DNA of 64,000 bases, taken from NCBI GenBank assembly GCA_029204225.1, contig CM055102.1, positions 44,291,984-44,355,983 of the forward strand, in the 5' to 3' direction. Origin of the DNA: Diphasiastrum complanatum. Taxonomy: Eukaryota; Streptophyta; Lycopodiopsida; Lycopodiales; Lycopodiaceae. Under the pieces are notes generated by a model that did no database searches, was not told where the DNA came from, and saw only the letters and a list, made by a program, of their open reading frames with translations. The translations under genes and the position numbers were made by a program. Positions 34,700 to 47,041 of this stretch are shown one piece after another; the stretch's first letter is position 1; each line of letters begins with the position of its first letter.

Positions 34700-35469
34700 T
34701 GTCAGAAATGGTGAACTCCTGCAACTTTGTCGCAACACGAATATGAAGCGAAGATCGAACGGAACAATTCACGAAAGTCAACATCCCTTGATTCAAAAGA
34801 CGAACGATTCACAAATCATTTGCGAATCGTAAACATACCTCCAGGACCGCAAAAACCGCAAAGGGACGCAAAATGAGAAGACACGAAAGAAACGAAAGGA
34901 ATTGAAAGAAACGAAAGGGAATCTTTCGTGGTGCTAGCTGGCAGCTCAACGGGCTTGGAGTCTCAAACTTCACGCCTAGCTAAAACGAGTAACAACGACG
35001 AAGAGTAACTAATTAGTTGATTAGCATTAACTAGTCTTGTGATTCTCTGTTTAGCTGTCTTGTAAACTCCACGTAGTGGAGATATAAACTATCCTTTCTG
35101 GATCATAAAATAGGATTCTATAATTCTGTAATACAAAGAGAGACATAACGAGTAGAGCATAAAACGAAAATACTAAAAACAAAAGAGTTGTGCATGAAAG
35201 TATGCCAACGAGCATAACACAGCGAAAGAGCAGAGCGTCAGGCCGCCAACGAGCGGGACACTGATGATCTCGCTCTAAAAATCAAACTGATAATTGATTG
35301 CTCTATTTTCGTGCATCTCCTTGTCTTACGCTATCTTGATTACTAGAATGGAATCTGTTCTGTGCTGTGTAGTTGCGTGTCTAGGTTCATGTGAAGCTTC
35401 CGCGCAAAAGAAAAGTTCAAAGAGACAAAATCGTTTGCGACAACGAAAACGAAAAACCTGTTTCGCGAC
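34700..35469 (+). repeat. copia element 3' LTR
   Basis: It begins TGTCAGAAATGG like the 5' LTR and ends near 'gtttcgcgacc', where the 5' copy has 'gtttcacgact'. The usual CA terminus is therefore not clear in either copy. It is followed by an A-rich run and then the tail of the interrupted gene remnant. Confidence 0.85.
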
Positions 35470-35518
35470 CAAAAAAAATAAAAAGACATCTTTTTCAAAG
35501 GCCCTCGTCAGGCTCTAA
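35470..35518 (+). pseudogene. tail of the AT-rich gene remnant
   Basis: The frame KKTSFSKALVRL ends at a TAA at 35516-35518. It is in register with the sequence just left of the copia insertion (…GCENDKN), so the two pieces were probably continuous before the insertion. The assignment depends on the exact target-site boundary within an A run. Confidence 0.35.
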
Positions 35519-36990
<1,472 letters not shown>

Positions 36991-37019
36991 TTAAAAAGTT
37001 GCAATCTCCGAAGTGTCGG

Positions 37020-37260
37020 ATTCCGACATTTTTATTTATAACCTTTAAAGATAGCACGCCGGTGTGCTACATGAAATGAGAATTTTTTTTTGCAACCAAA
37101 CAAGATAGCACGCTAGCGTGCTATATGAAATGAGAATTTTTTTTTGCAGCCAACCTAGATAGCACGCCGACGTGCTATTTGGGTTGGTTGCACACAAAAC
37201 AAAAAAAGACTTTTTCTATTTTCGGCATGCTATCTGGGTTGGCTGCAAAAAAAAATTTAA
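37020..37260. repeat. tandem palindromes, second copy
   Basis: It matches 6400-6610. The palindromic cores read TAGCACGCCGGTGTGCTA, TAGCACGCTAGCGTGCTA (a perfect palindrome) and TAGCACGCCGACGTGCTA. The right end ('ggcatgctatctgggttggc') complements the preceding spacer and last core, giving a foldback. The left end has 'gtcggattccgac', which also occurs in the CACTA subterminal region at 42690. Confidence 0.75.
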
Positions 37261-37600
37261 TTTGAATTTTTTTTACTTAGTGGGATCTTTGATTATGTAC
37301 CAAACCACATTCTTAATAATAAACATTGAGGTAGTAGCATAAAAAGGGTGGCACACCATGTGCTATCTTTTTGCTGAATGATGGCAGGAAAGAAACTCGC
37401 AAAACTCGCAAAATGCCAAGGCCCTTAAAAAAGTAAAGTGTTTCAGCAGACTTGTTCTAAATGCTAGTTTTTGGAAGTTGTTGAAGATGGCCAACTCTTC
37501 AATGACTTCAAGTTATTGAACTTAACATCTGAACTTGAAATTATGATGTGATTAGTTACCCTTTGCTGGAGATCAGCCAGAAGTCCATTGTAGACATTCT
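37261..37600. other. repeat flank, no gene
   Basis: Matches 6621-6965. No coding or RNA feature is visible. Confidence 0.5.
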
Positions 37601-38215
37601 TCAAATAGTTTGGTTGTCTAAGTTATGATTCCTGCAGGTATCAGATGAGGCAACTACGGGCTTAATTTTCAACAATATATTCCCATGGAGATTCCAGATA
37701 GGGAAGGGATGAAGAAGTCCTAGGATTTTTAAGCATCTTTCGTCCTTGTTATGTTGACATACTAAACATGCATTTACATAGTGTCTTGTGTCTTGATGCA
37801 TGGTAGGCCAATAAAAGAATCTTTTTAAAGCCTCAAGAGTAGAAGGTATTCCTCTATGTCCAGCATATGGTGGGTTGTGGCTTTCTTGTAGGATTTTGGT
37901 TCGGAAGGCCATGGGTATACATAATTTATCCTCTTTGAATAAATACCCATGTTTTATGATATAGTCTTTATGGCCCTGATCTTTTTTTAGCATCTCATGG
38001 ATATGTTTAAAATCGGGATCACACATCTCTTTGATAGGAGTAAAGTCTTCATGATAAGCTATAAATATATGATTGACTCTGGGTATTCTAGACAATGCAT
38101 CTGAGGCTTTGATGATCCGTTTTAACCAAGAAATCATGTCCTAAGAGGTAGTGTTTCGATAATTTAAGGGCATGGATAGCTGCTAAACGTTCTTTCTCAT
38201 ATATGTCATATTGTA
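37601..38215 (-). pseudogene. gypsy RNase H/integrase fragment, copy 2
   Basis: A second copy of 6966-7575, better preserved. The minus strand shows an RNase H tail (EKERLAAIHALK, LVKTDHQSL) and, after a frameshift, an open frame of 178 codons. That frame carries ASDALSRIP and the integrase zinc-binding residues His (SHNPPYAGHRG) and Cys (ACLVCQHNK). The catalytic core is absent. The piece ends in the same way as copy 1, so the truncation came before the duplication. Confidence 0.8.
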
Positions 38216-38619
38216 ATTCAACATATTGCAATAGTTTTACTTTGCATAAAGTATACAAAGCTACTAGAAGCTTAAATCAACAACACATGACATGCACGAT
38301 TAAAAAAAACTTGATGTGCATTCTAATCTAAATCATTCTTGATACAACTTGATATTGACCACTCTATTTCATTTATCTTTAGAAAATCTCTAGATCTAGA
38401 CTTAAAGCATTCTTTTGGTCCCAAGGGACAATCAATATGCTTAAGAAAATACTTCCCTTATTTTACTAGTGTGGCCTTCAAAGATCGAATGGCCATGACT
38501 AACATTGGGTTGTATGCTCCTTGTACATGTGACTTTTTGATTCTCTGCATCTATGCTTCCAATGTCCCATTGTCGGATTCTTCATCATGCTAAGCATGAG
38601 TCTTGGTCTTCTTGATTCT
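38216..38619 (-). other. degraded gypsy region fused to SmD2
   Basis: It matches 7576-7970, then breaks off at 'cttcttgattct' and continues directly as SmD2 exon 4 sequence from 38620. In copy 1 the corresponding DNA instead reads 'cttcttgattcactcc' and goes on for 490 bases. Confidence 0.6.
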
Positions 38620-38977
38620 ATGGTCCTAGAAAATGTCAAGGAAATGTGGACTGAGGTTTGATGCTCTCTTCCTTTGTTGAAGTTATTGTAACAAGGCAAA
38701 TATGCTTTGGTAGTTGTTTTCGCCAGAAAGAACGATGAAATTAGTTTCAATTTGAAGTGCAGCTTGTTACGTACTATTCAACTAAATGCTGTTAAGGACC
38801 GTTGAATTTTATGATTACTTCCAATTATTAATTAATTGCAACATATCCGGATGTTGCCAGGTACCAAAAATAGGAAAAGGCAAGAAGAAGGCAAAACTAG
38901 TAAATAAAGCCAGATTTATCAACAGAATGTTTCTTCATGGTGACTCTGTTATTATTGTTCTTCGGAATCCTAAGTGA
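38620..38977 (+). pseudogene. SmD2 copy 3, 3' part only
   Basis: Sequence from 38620 (atggtccta, then codons for ENVKEMWTE, to 38655) is the end of exon 4. A normal GT donor, an intron and exon 5 (38861-38977) follow. Relative to the intact gene, exon 5 has several replacements, including K-T to K-I, K-P to K-L, D-R to A-R, S-K to N-R and L-R to L-H. Some fall in the conserved Sm2 strand. It lacks exons 1-3, the promoter and Sm1. The broken end corresponds closely to the point where copy 1 stops. Confidence 0.9.
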
Positions 38978-39447
38978 TCCAAGCATCGAGATTAAGTGTA
39001 AAACTATGGAGCCTCAGAAAGTAAGAATTAATTTTAGCCTTCTGTAAAACATCAATTTACAACCCACTCCTTGCTGCTGGTAAATTTGGGAAACTTGGAA
39101 TCAAAGTAAGATCGTTGTCATACTGCTCCAGCTAGGATCTACATAGCCTCGTCTTTTTTTGGGTTACAATGGAGAATTTGAGATTTTTATTTGACTTTTG
39201 TATTGTATGTAAAAACCCTAGAAAAAAAGAGCCTCAAATATGTTGTCATTGTTGTCAGAGGTCACTGGATTCTGGCCACATTCTGCCCTCGTCATGATAC
39301 TGTTAAAAACATTTTGGTCAATTACCTTAACAAGTAGAGTTCTGTTTTCGTATAGCTATCTAGTATATAGGTGCTTGTATGATAAGTTGATTGTTGTGTT
39401 AGCACTTGGTTGACGTTTTAGTAGTGGGGATGTTCTTTTCTTCCCAG
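38978..39447 (+). other. SmD2 3' flank, unit 3
   Basis: Matches 25110-25582 beyond the intact gene. No other feature is seen. Confidence 0.6.
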
Positions 39448-39928
39448 TACAAGCTTTTATATGGTCCGAGCTGGCACAAGCTGTTATATTTTGCAATCAC
39501 CGGAAACTGTAGGTGTCGATCAACACAAGAAATTGAACGCCCTCGATCCACCCTGCTGTAGGATCCAATTTAGGTCCACCCTCCATGCCATGACCTCATG
39601 ACTAGACAATCAAGTGAGATCGAGCTTTAACGACATCCCATACAGCCGTCAACTCCTTTGGCTTTCTCTTGCCCCTAGCTAGGACCATCCTGGCTATGCA
39701 CATGTGTACTACCATCCACCAACACCTAGGTAGATAGAACGAAGGGTAACAGAGATTTCCTCTCCTTGTAAACCTGAAGGTAGGAGTATTTATGCCCAGC
39801 ACATATCCCTGATTATGACAAGTGGCATGCATGTAGCCTACGAGTCAATGCTCAAGTCAATAGGCCCAGTCCAACATCCAGTTCTGAGAGTTAGGTGTGG
39901 GATCCAAGGGGTTGGGTGGTCTCTAACA
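39448..39928 (-). repeat. truncated chromovirus LTR, unit 3
   Basis: The minus strand starts TGTTAGAGACC at 39928 and matches the LTRs at 17522 and 25938. It has the same truncated end as unit 2, plus an extra stretch near 39570-39690 relative to unit 2. Confidence 0.7.
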
Positions 39929-39939
39929 TTCCCTCCCCA

Positions 39940-40270
39940 TTGAAAGGACGTTTCTTTTAAGGAAGGGAATATGGGAATCTCCGACTAAGGTCTTGCTCCT
40001 TTTCCCAAGTGTCCTTGTTGTTGGAACTACCTTTCCAACGAACCAAGTACTCAGTCACCTCCCGATTTTTGAGCCCACGTTGACCTACATCAAGATTGGC
40101 ATATGCTCTAAAAGTACAAAGGTTGACAGATCTTCTAACTGAACTAGCTCATCCGCTTGAATCAAACCATCACTTGCTCCAAGTATAGTTTCATGTCCGA
40201 TTCGAATCAGCCCGATTCTCAAACGAATTCGAACTGCCCATTTGGAAACCGAATTCGTCGAATCGGATAA
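39940..40270 (-). pseudogene. chromovirus integrase C-terminus, copy 3
   Basis: The minus strand repeats the integrase tail (RIGHETILGASDGLIQADEL) and a disrupted chromodomain. Frame changes break it. It adjoins the purine tract and LTR as in the other two copies. Confidence 0.6.
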
Positions 40271-40289
40271 GTTTCAAACTTTTTTGCTT

Positions 40290-41335
40290 TTAGGTTATCT
40301 AGGCATGAGTTTTAGGATCTATATTCTAGAATCAGGTTGTTAAGCATTTATGATTCAAGTAATGTTTCATCATTCATGTTTGATTCATTTAGTAACCTCA
40401 AGTTCAAAGTTCAAACTGATTCGAATCGCCAATTAGTGCATTCAACATTGTGGACAGTGGATCTGATTGAGACTCCAGAGTCCAGTCCAGACTCCATAGA
40501 TCATAGTACATACTTTTGTCTACATTCATAATTCATCATTGTAGATGTAACATTAACTACATTCAAGACTCAAGGAAGACTCCCTATCACCTAAAATCTC
40601 TCTCATCATTCAGAATCTCTCCCTTGCACACTCTTTCTCCCCTATCTAGTATCAATCATGACCCTAAACCCTCAAGATATTGTTATGCTATGTTTGCCAG
40701 TTATTTGACCAAAAGAATCGAGCTCAAATTGGTTTCACAATATACAATTTCAATGTTATTTTGTCTTCCAATGACAAGGATTGAATGGCAAAGAACTTAT
40801 TACAGTTAGCTAACAATATCTTGCTCCAGTCAGTAGAAAGGGACATGAATCACTATTCATAGATAGGCCTTAGAATTGGCCATAATAGTAACAATGAATT
40901 TTCTGCCATTTTTTCACATATGTCAAGATTTTATTATGTATTTCATTTTCAATCTCTTTTCAAGTGGTGCGACCACAAATCAGAGATATTTTTTTATTGC
41001 TATATCAAGAGCTTGTTTTGTAGTAATGATAATGGTTAGTGTATTTTATGTATGTAGTGACATATGTTGGTCTCTCTACTTTGAAAATTGCTTGTTGAAC
41101 CACATTGATGGCAGGTCATTTATGACATGAGATATATGGTATTGAAAGAAGCTATGTGATGTATGCAATTATCATTCAGTTGACACCCATTTTCTGAAAT
41201 CTTCTCAAGCCAAACATAACATAATCTTGTATACATTTTTCAAATACAATCAGTTTCAAATTTCAACATTCTAGTCATAAAAATTACTCTTAAACAAACC
41301 AAATGTGTAATTATAAAAAGTTTTTAACAAACTCA
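40290..41335 (+). repeat. dispersed repeat block A, partial copy
   Basis: It matches the first half of 17905-19890 and then jumps, at 'aagtttttaacaaactcatgtc', to the sequence that starts at 20110 in unit 2. A deletion of about 1.2 kb relative to unit 2 explains this. Confidence 0.7.
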
Positions 41336-41700
41336 TGTCTCATCCGACCCGAACCCAAAAAAATTTCTAATGTTGAGATTTAATATACTAATGATACTAA
41401 TTATTGCATCATATAGAGATTTGACATTTTGAAGCAAATCGATAGGCAATTTCTTCAAGGCAAGGGATATCTCATTTGTGAGCTTATTGAGGTTTGTTAT
41501 GGACTCAAAAAGGCGGAATTTATTAAGTTTGATACTCATCTTCACCTACTCTACTTCATGTTGGATGGAAAGTTTGGAATCTATCTTTTGATTTATGATG
41601 GTGACATTGTTTTCACTAACCTTTGTGGAAATTTGAGATCAAGCATTGATGAGATCTTGTTGGATCAAGATCATATGTTTGAGAGTGGGTATTTTCAGAG
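41336..41700 (+). pseudogene. copia reverse transcriptase remnant, copy 2
   Basis: The copy of 20110-20480 carries GKGYLICELIEVCYGLKKAE and DGKFGIYLLIYDGDIVF in a longer open frame (41429-41707). The catalytic YVDD is again YDGD. It is inactive and a partial match. Confidence 0.5.
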
Positions 41701-42493
41701 GTTCTAGTCTGAAGATATTCATATCTTTGATGATCAAGAGAAAGGTAAGCAAGTGGGAAGTGACACACTTTGCTTTATTCACATGTTTTGGAGAATCTTC
41801 TTGTGTAGATGATGCTATCCAAGTGGATATTGGTTCTCATGGTATAAAATCAAGTAATGGATCTGGAAAGAGGCCTTAGTCAATGGCTTTGATGGTCAAG
41901 TGGAAGATCAAGAGGTTGGTCGCAAATGGCTTCAACAACACAAAAGGAAAAGTGGCAATTTGGAGTTAGTCAAGAGCATCAAATGAGGGGAAAGATGTTT
42001 TGGATCTATTTTTTCAGGTGTTTAAAGACTCAAGTAAAGGTCAAAGGAAAAACAAGCAAGTGTTGTTCAAGTTTACTTTACTTCTTCTATCTCATGTTTG
42101 AGCTATTTCATGTGAATGTGTGCAAATTGTCAAGATATGATAAAACTAGCTATATTTGTTTGCATAATTTTGATGGAGTTATACTAGCATTCTTGGTTGA
42201 TTTTGCTGATGGAAATGAAGCTAATGGATCATTATATCACTCATCCATGCCTAAGTTCTCAAGTGTTGAGCTACTTGGTGCCAATACTTGGAGAGTCAAT
42301 TTTTGGTGAATTCATGGTCATTTTCTTGTGTCAAGTAGATCTTGAAGATGGACTACTACCACTTAGTTATATGGAGTCATGTGCTGCTGGATTAGCATCA
42401 TTGATGTACTCATTTACTCATGGATTTCCAAGGTTTGATGGTTTCTTGTGGCAAGATGGAGATGGAGGCTCATTCATGGAGTTTTATGGCTGA
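41701..42493 (+). other. repeat downstream of copia remnant, copy 2
   Basis: To about 42305 it matches 20621-21125. From there it is unique and ends at a CACTA terminus. No protein domain is recognised. Confidence 0.35.
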
Positions 42494-42805
42494 GACACTA
42501 CAAGAATTGCCGCGATTTCCGACGTGAAATCGCTTTTTGATTTTTTTTTGAATCGACGCGGGCGTCGAAAAATGCGTCGCTATAAGGTCGTCGGAATCCG
42601 TTGCATTTAAAATCCATCGAAAACCGATGCCATGCCCAAAACCGGCAATCGGCCGATAAAAACGAACCGGAGAGCATGCCACATGGACGTCGGATTCCGA
42701 CGTCCCGGCCACGTGGAATCCGACATCAACGTGGAAAAAAAAAATTCGTTTGTTTTTCTACCACGTGGACGTCGAAATCCGACGTCCACGTGGAAAAAAA
42801 AATCT
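42494..42805 (+). mobile_element. CACTA (En/Spm-type) transposon end
   Basis: It starts CACTACAAGAATTGCCGCG, the terminal signature of plant CACTA DNA transposons. A subterminal zone of short inverted repeats follows: 'gacgtcggattccgacgtcc', 'ccacgtggaatccgac' and 'ccacgtggacgtcgaaatcc'. Such zones are where the transposase binds. No transposase gene and no opposite end were found, so it is a truncated end or a small derivative. The unrelated gag-like repeat begins right after it. Confidence 0.65.
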
Positions 42806-42817
42806 TCTTATTGAGTT

Positions 42818-42955
42818 GCTTTGGATTGCCCATCTGCCTTCTTAGCCTTGTCGTTATCCTCTTTGATTCGTGACCTTGGCTGTCGATCTTGTTGATGGTG
42901 TTGCTGGCAATGTGGCTGCTCCAGTGGATGCCTGCATATCTACTCTCAAATGGCA
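42818..42955 (-). repeat. gag-like repeat fragment, copy 3
   Basis: It matches about 13830-13970 and, reversed, 3590-3730, covering the Gln-rich part. Too short to be functional. Confidence 0.6.
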
Positions 42956-45240
42956 CTAAAGTGTATAAGCCACTAGTTCCATTGCTCTACATGAATGGCA
43001 GGAATATAGACTTAAACTGGAGCAAAGAGCTAGGTCATAATAAAAAGATCCCTAAACCATAGTGCTTTGCCTTCGATGTAATATATAAACCTAGAATTCG
43101 CGCTCATGCTTTTGACGCAAAACATACACCTTGATCAAAAAACCGAGTTTTATAAATGGAATATGCCAACCTTTTAATATAAAATTTTAGAAACAATTGA
43201 TACCCACCATTCTTTGCCAACAACTTGAGTTACATGCTTCAGTAGATATAACACCAACTCTTTTGTACTTTGTGTCATTGTGGTAAATGCTAAATATGTG
43301 AAGGTGTTAAAAAGCAGCAAAACAATCGGTAGGTTAGTTCCTTGCAATTTCAAGTTGCTTTTTGTTTTCGCTTTCATGTCTTGCTAATTGTAGGCATTGA
43401 CATATGCAAATATGCAGTCAAAGAGTTGTTGTTTTTTAGTGTCATTGAGTTCATTTCAATGACATTAAAGGCATATGGTTTGTCTAACATCTCAACACAA
43501 AATTTTTTAGAAAATTTACCTTTTTAAATAAATGTCATAATTCTCATGCATGTGTTCCAAATGTTGTTGTGTTGTAGCTAAAAAAAAGCTGCATTTTGAA
43601 ATAGAATAGCAAACAACGAAATACAATAGCATAATCTATCTCTACTAAAGACCGAATTGTCATTGCCAAAAAGAGACACGCAATCAAGTACTTGGTAATT
43701 ACAAGAAATAGATGTTGATGATTCTGAAAAAATTTCAGAACACTCAAGACATTTGAGGTGAGTAGAAATGTCCAAATTGAAATAGTTGACAGATGTTGAT
43801 ATCTTTTAGCTAATTTCGATTGCTAATGACAAGGTTGTTCAAGTGAATCTAAATGTTATTGTTGTTAAAGAAATCATTCTTTTCATAAATATAGAATAAA
43901 AAATCATCATTTGAAAGAACACTGAATGAGCTTTGTAGAATATTTGAGATTTTTTCATAATGTTAGTGTTTGTTAAAAAGAGTCAGTTGTTAGAGAGCCA
44001 TCTTTTTGATCAAATATAAGATGGCAAAAGAAGAGGTGGCGATTTCCCTCTCAAAATTATAAACTAGGAGATTCGCCTTTCTCCCAAACGATAATGCAAT
44101 ATGAAAAATGAAATTCGAAATTGCGATTTGCAAATTGACATGAAACATCTCAAATAATGTACAAAGCTCACTCAGTGTTCTTTCAAACGACAGTTTTTTA
44201 TTCAATTTCTTTGAAAAAAATTGTTAGTATAGAAGCATAGTAAACTGACAAATTTAGGTCATATATGTATACAAATTTATATTGAGCTAGCTAAACAATC
44301 AACGGTGACATTTTGTGAAATCTACATCAAAAACCCACAGACAGTGAAAGACAACATTGAAAATGAGAATGATGCCGGAATTTAAAGAGAAAGATGCAAG
44401 GCCATATAAAACTGGCAAAAGAATTCATACATGACTCAATAGAAAACTTGTGATTGAAAGTTAAAAGTTCTTGAGAGACTTTTCATTTGTAGGAAAATAG
44501 TCACTGAATATTGCAACATTCATGTTCTACATTGAAACAAACATTTGCATAGAAGGAAAAAATTGGCAGATAAGATGCACTTACTCATACTTGCAAACAG
44601 GCTGATGTGTCTATTTTATTTACAAGTTGTTTGTACAATCTGAAAAACAAGTGTCTTCCATTTCTCCAAAGCAAAACACCAATGATTGGCTACATGGACT
44701 TGCAGCAATCAGATTTTTACAAGTGCACATATCAATTATAAAAAATGGTCACCTAACTTGTCCAAAAAGTTCTTAGTAAAAAGAGCTTAAACATTTGCTA
44801 CATCATAGAAGAGTTTTTTTCCAGAGTTACATTAAGATGGAAATTTTTTTGAAGACATTTAGTGAGTATTCTAAATCTTTGAATAATTTGTATATGTACC
44901 CGATACAATTTATAAACCAACAAATTATTTGAAAAAAGAAACTATAATGACTTCTATAACATCAATGATGATTGTTTCATGTTAAAGACAAAATAAACTC
45001 TTAAGCATTGATGCGATTGGTACAGAATAAAAAAGGGACTCTCACTTTCACCTTCTGATTGACCGACCTACATTGCTTCATTGCACTTTGCAAGGTAGAT
45101 CATTCATTATTTGAAAGCAATATTTGCTATTGGTCATTCACAATTGGTTTGCTAGAGTTTGCTGACACAGAATTAAGTCTTTGTTGCCTAATGCTTGTGG
45201 AAAACAGATTTGTTCACCAGTTTCTGGTAGAGACACACCT
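42956..45240. other. gene-poor AT-rich stretch
   Basis: No gene is recognised on either strand in this stretch; short frames have no known domain. It includes the foldback annotated separately. Confidence 0.5.
43875..44218. repeat. inverted-repeat foldback
   Basis: The arm near 43885-43955 ('tttgaaagaacactgaatga', 'gctttgtagaatatttgaga') is the reverse complement, with few mismatches, of 44145-44215. About 190 bases separate them. The arms are about 70 bases long. This resembles a small foldback transposon (MITE), but no clear target duplication was identified. Confidence 0.6.
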
Positions 45241-45602
45241 GAGATAGATCATAGCAAGAAAGAACTTGCTGAAATCATTTCCATGCATGAACTGGTCACT
45301 GGACTATATTATTATAGGACAACAAATCCTATTAACACATGACATGATAGGTAGGATGAGTTGTTGTCGACTATGTTTAATTTCTATTTAGGAAATGGCT
45401 TTTTAGCAACGAATAAATGCTGCAATTAGCAATCTTCCCAAAAATATGGTTACGAATGACAACTATGAGATACAACCTGAGACAGGTCACAAGAAGAAAG
45501 AACTTGCTAAAATCATTTGCATGCATGAACTGGTCACTGGATTGCATTATTGTATGACATCAAATCCTATTAACACACGACATGATAAGTAGGATGAGTT
45601 GT
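45241..45602 (+). repeat. pair of direct repeats of about 125 bp
   Basis: 45241-45366 and 45477-45602 share 'aagaaagaacttgct', 'catgcatgaactggtcactg' and 'ggatgagttgtt' with about 88% agreement by eye, separated by 110 bases of other DNA. Confidence 0.7.
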
Positions 45603-45989
45603 TCCATCGAAAGAAAATACTTGGAAAACTTCGAAAAACGTGACTTTGTGAATCTTTTTTGATGTGCACCATTCTTCTAGAGTCAATTTCAATTGCAAAA
45701 ATGTTGATACAGCTACATGCAAAATACTTTCACCTTTGATGCAAACTGATCACTGGTCTGCCCGGAAAACATTCTCAACTTTGAAAAAAAACACCTCCAA
45801 ATCCATCTACGGACTGCTTTCTACTGTGACAGCCAAACGCATCCAAAAAATGTATGCAAACCCACCTGCAAAGTGCTCGTTACTGTGACATGAAAACATG
45901 TCTTGATTTTCTGCTATTGTGACAACAGGGCATGTGTTGCTTTTCTAGGAATAGCACTTAAAAAAAAAAGTGTCAACAAACTGCTTGCT
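45603..45989. other. no recognisable gene
   Basis: A short frame at 45664-45888 has no known domain. Otherwise there is no feature. Confidence 0.4.
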
Positions 45990-46312
45990 GCTCCACTTCC
46001 CTTCATGCTTTGGAGTACTTGATTCCATAGCATGAGTACTCTAGAAGTGGTGTTAGATTCATAGATACCCTTCAATGAATCCCAAGCCTCTTTGAGGCAT
46101 AAGAGGCTACCTCTTTCACGAGGTCATTGCCTACATTCATCTTTAAGAAGCTACCTCTTTCAAGAGGTCATTGCCTACATTCATCTTTAGACAATGTAGG
46201 GCCAATCTAGCCCTCTTCTTGTATTTCAATTGTTCTTGGGCTGCTTGAGGCTCTTCCTCAACTCCAATAACAATATCATAGAGGTCATGGATCACAAATA
46301 GTGATTCCATCC
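45990..46312 (-). pseudogene. copia gag fragment
   Basis: The minus strand encodes a copia Gag segment: MESLFVIHDLYDIVIGVEEE, LALHCLKMNVGNDLLK, then AWDSLKGIYESNTTSRVLM. The last part is almost the same as the Gag start of the large copia element at 47003-50797 (AWESLKSIYESSNTSRVLM), so they belong to one family. A 44-base tandem duplication (about 46110-46190) breaks the frame. The fragment abuts the CA end of the neighbouring LTR without a primer-binding site, so it is not that element's own gag. Confidence 0.75.
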
Positions 46313-47041
46313 TGTCGGAAATAGGTGACTAATGTAATAGCAGAAACTTCTTGTGAAAAGTACAGTACTAAGGACCATAAATGGATCTTTGAATGATCCA
46401 CAAGGTGATTGTATGCTTGTTAAACAATCTATCAGAAACTAGTCATCAAAAAACAAGATCTAGTTTAGCAGCTTGATAGGAAACAAGTAGAGACAATCAA
46501 AGCATTGATCAAATAGTCTAATCCAACTCCACACGTGTGGAAATAAGGCTGTAGTACGGCCTGTAGATAGTGTTTACAAAGTGCCAAAGCTGGGTTTCAT
46601 TGAAAAATAGAGTAATCACCATACAATGAGAGGAAACTCGAGTTTCTCCTTGAGGCTCAAAAAAGTTTCTATCTTCTCACTATGGAGAATGGAAATACAT
46701 AGTAAAACACACTTCCTTTGCAAAGTTAGGTGAAAATCCAGCATGTAATAAGGAAGTAGACTCCACTTTCTTGCCCTAATGTGAAAACCCTAGCCTAGAT
46801 CCAAGAGTCATGCTTGGTAGGTGCATGGTAGGTACAAATCTCATCATAAATCATGGTCTAGATCCTACAAAGTAGGAATCACTACCAAATAGACACAACC
46901 ACTCCTCTTGACTCGTGGTAACCTACTTTAGGTGTGTATGTACAAGTGGCACTTTGGCCATTCAAGTAACCAACAAACAATATTGACAAAATGTACAATA
47001 TTCTACATGGCTAGATTTGCCAATGTAGGCAATTTTTCACA
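46313..47041 (-). repeat. copia element A, 3' LTR
   Basis: On the minus strand it begins TGTGAAAAATTGCC at 47041, right after the purine tract 'gaggaggag', and ends CCGACA at 46313 (729 bases). The polyprotein's last codons run into it. An internal motif, AGGCCGTACT followed by CACACGTGTG, is shared with the LTR at 51620-52303. No matching 5' LTR is present. Confidence 0.7.
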
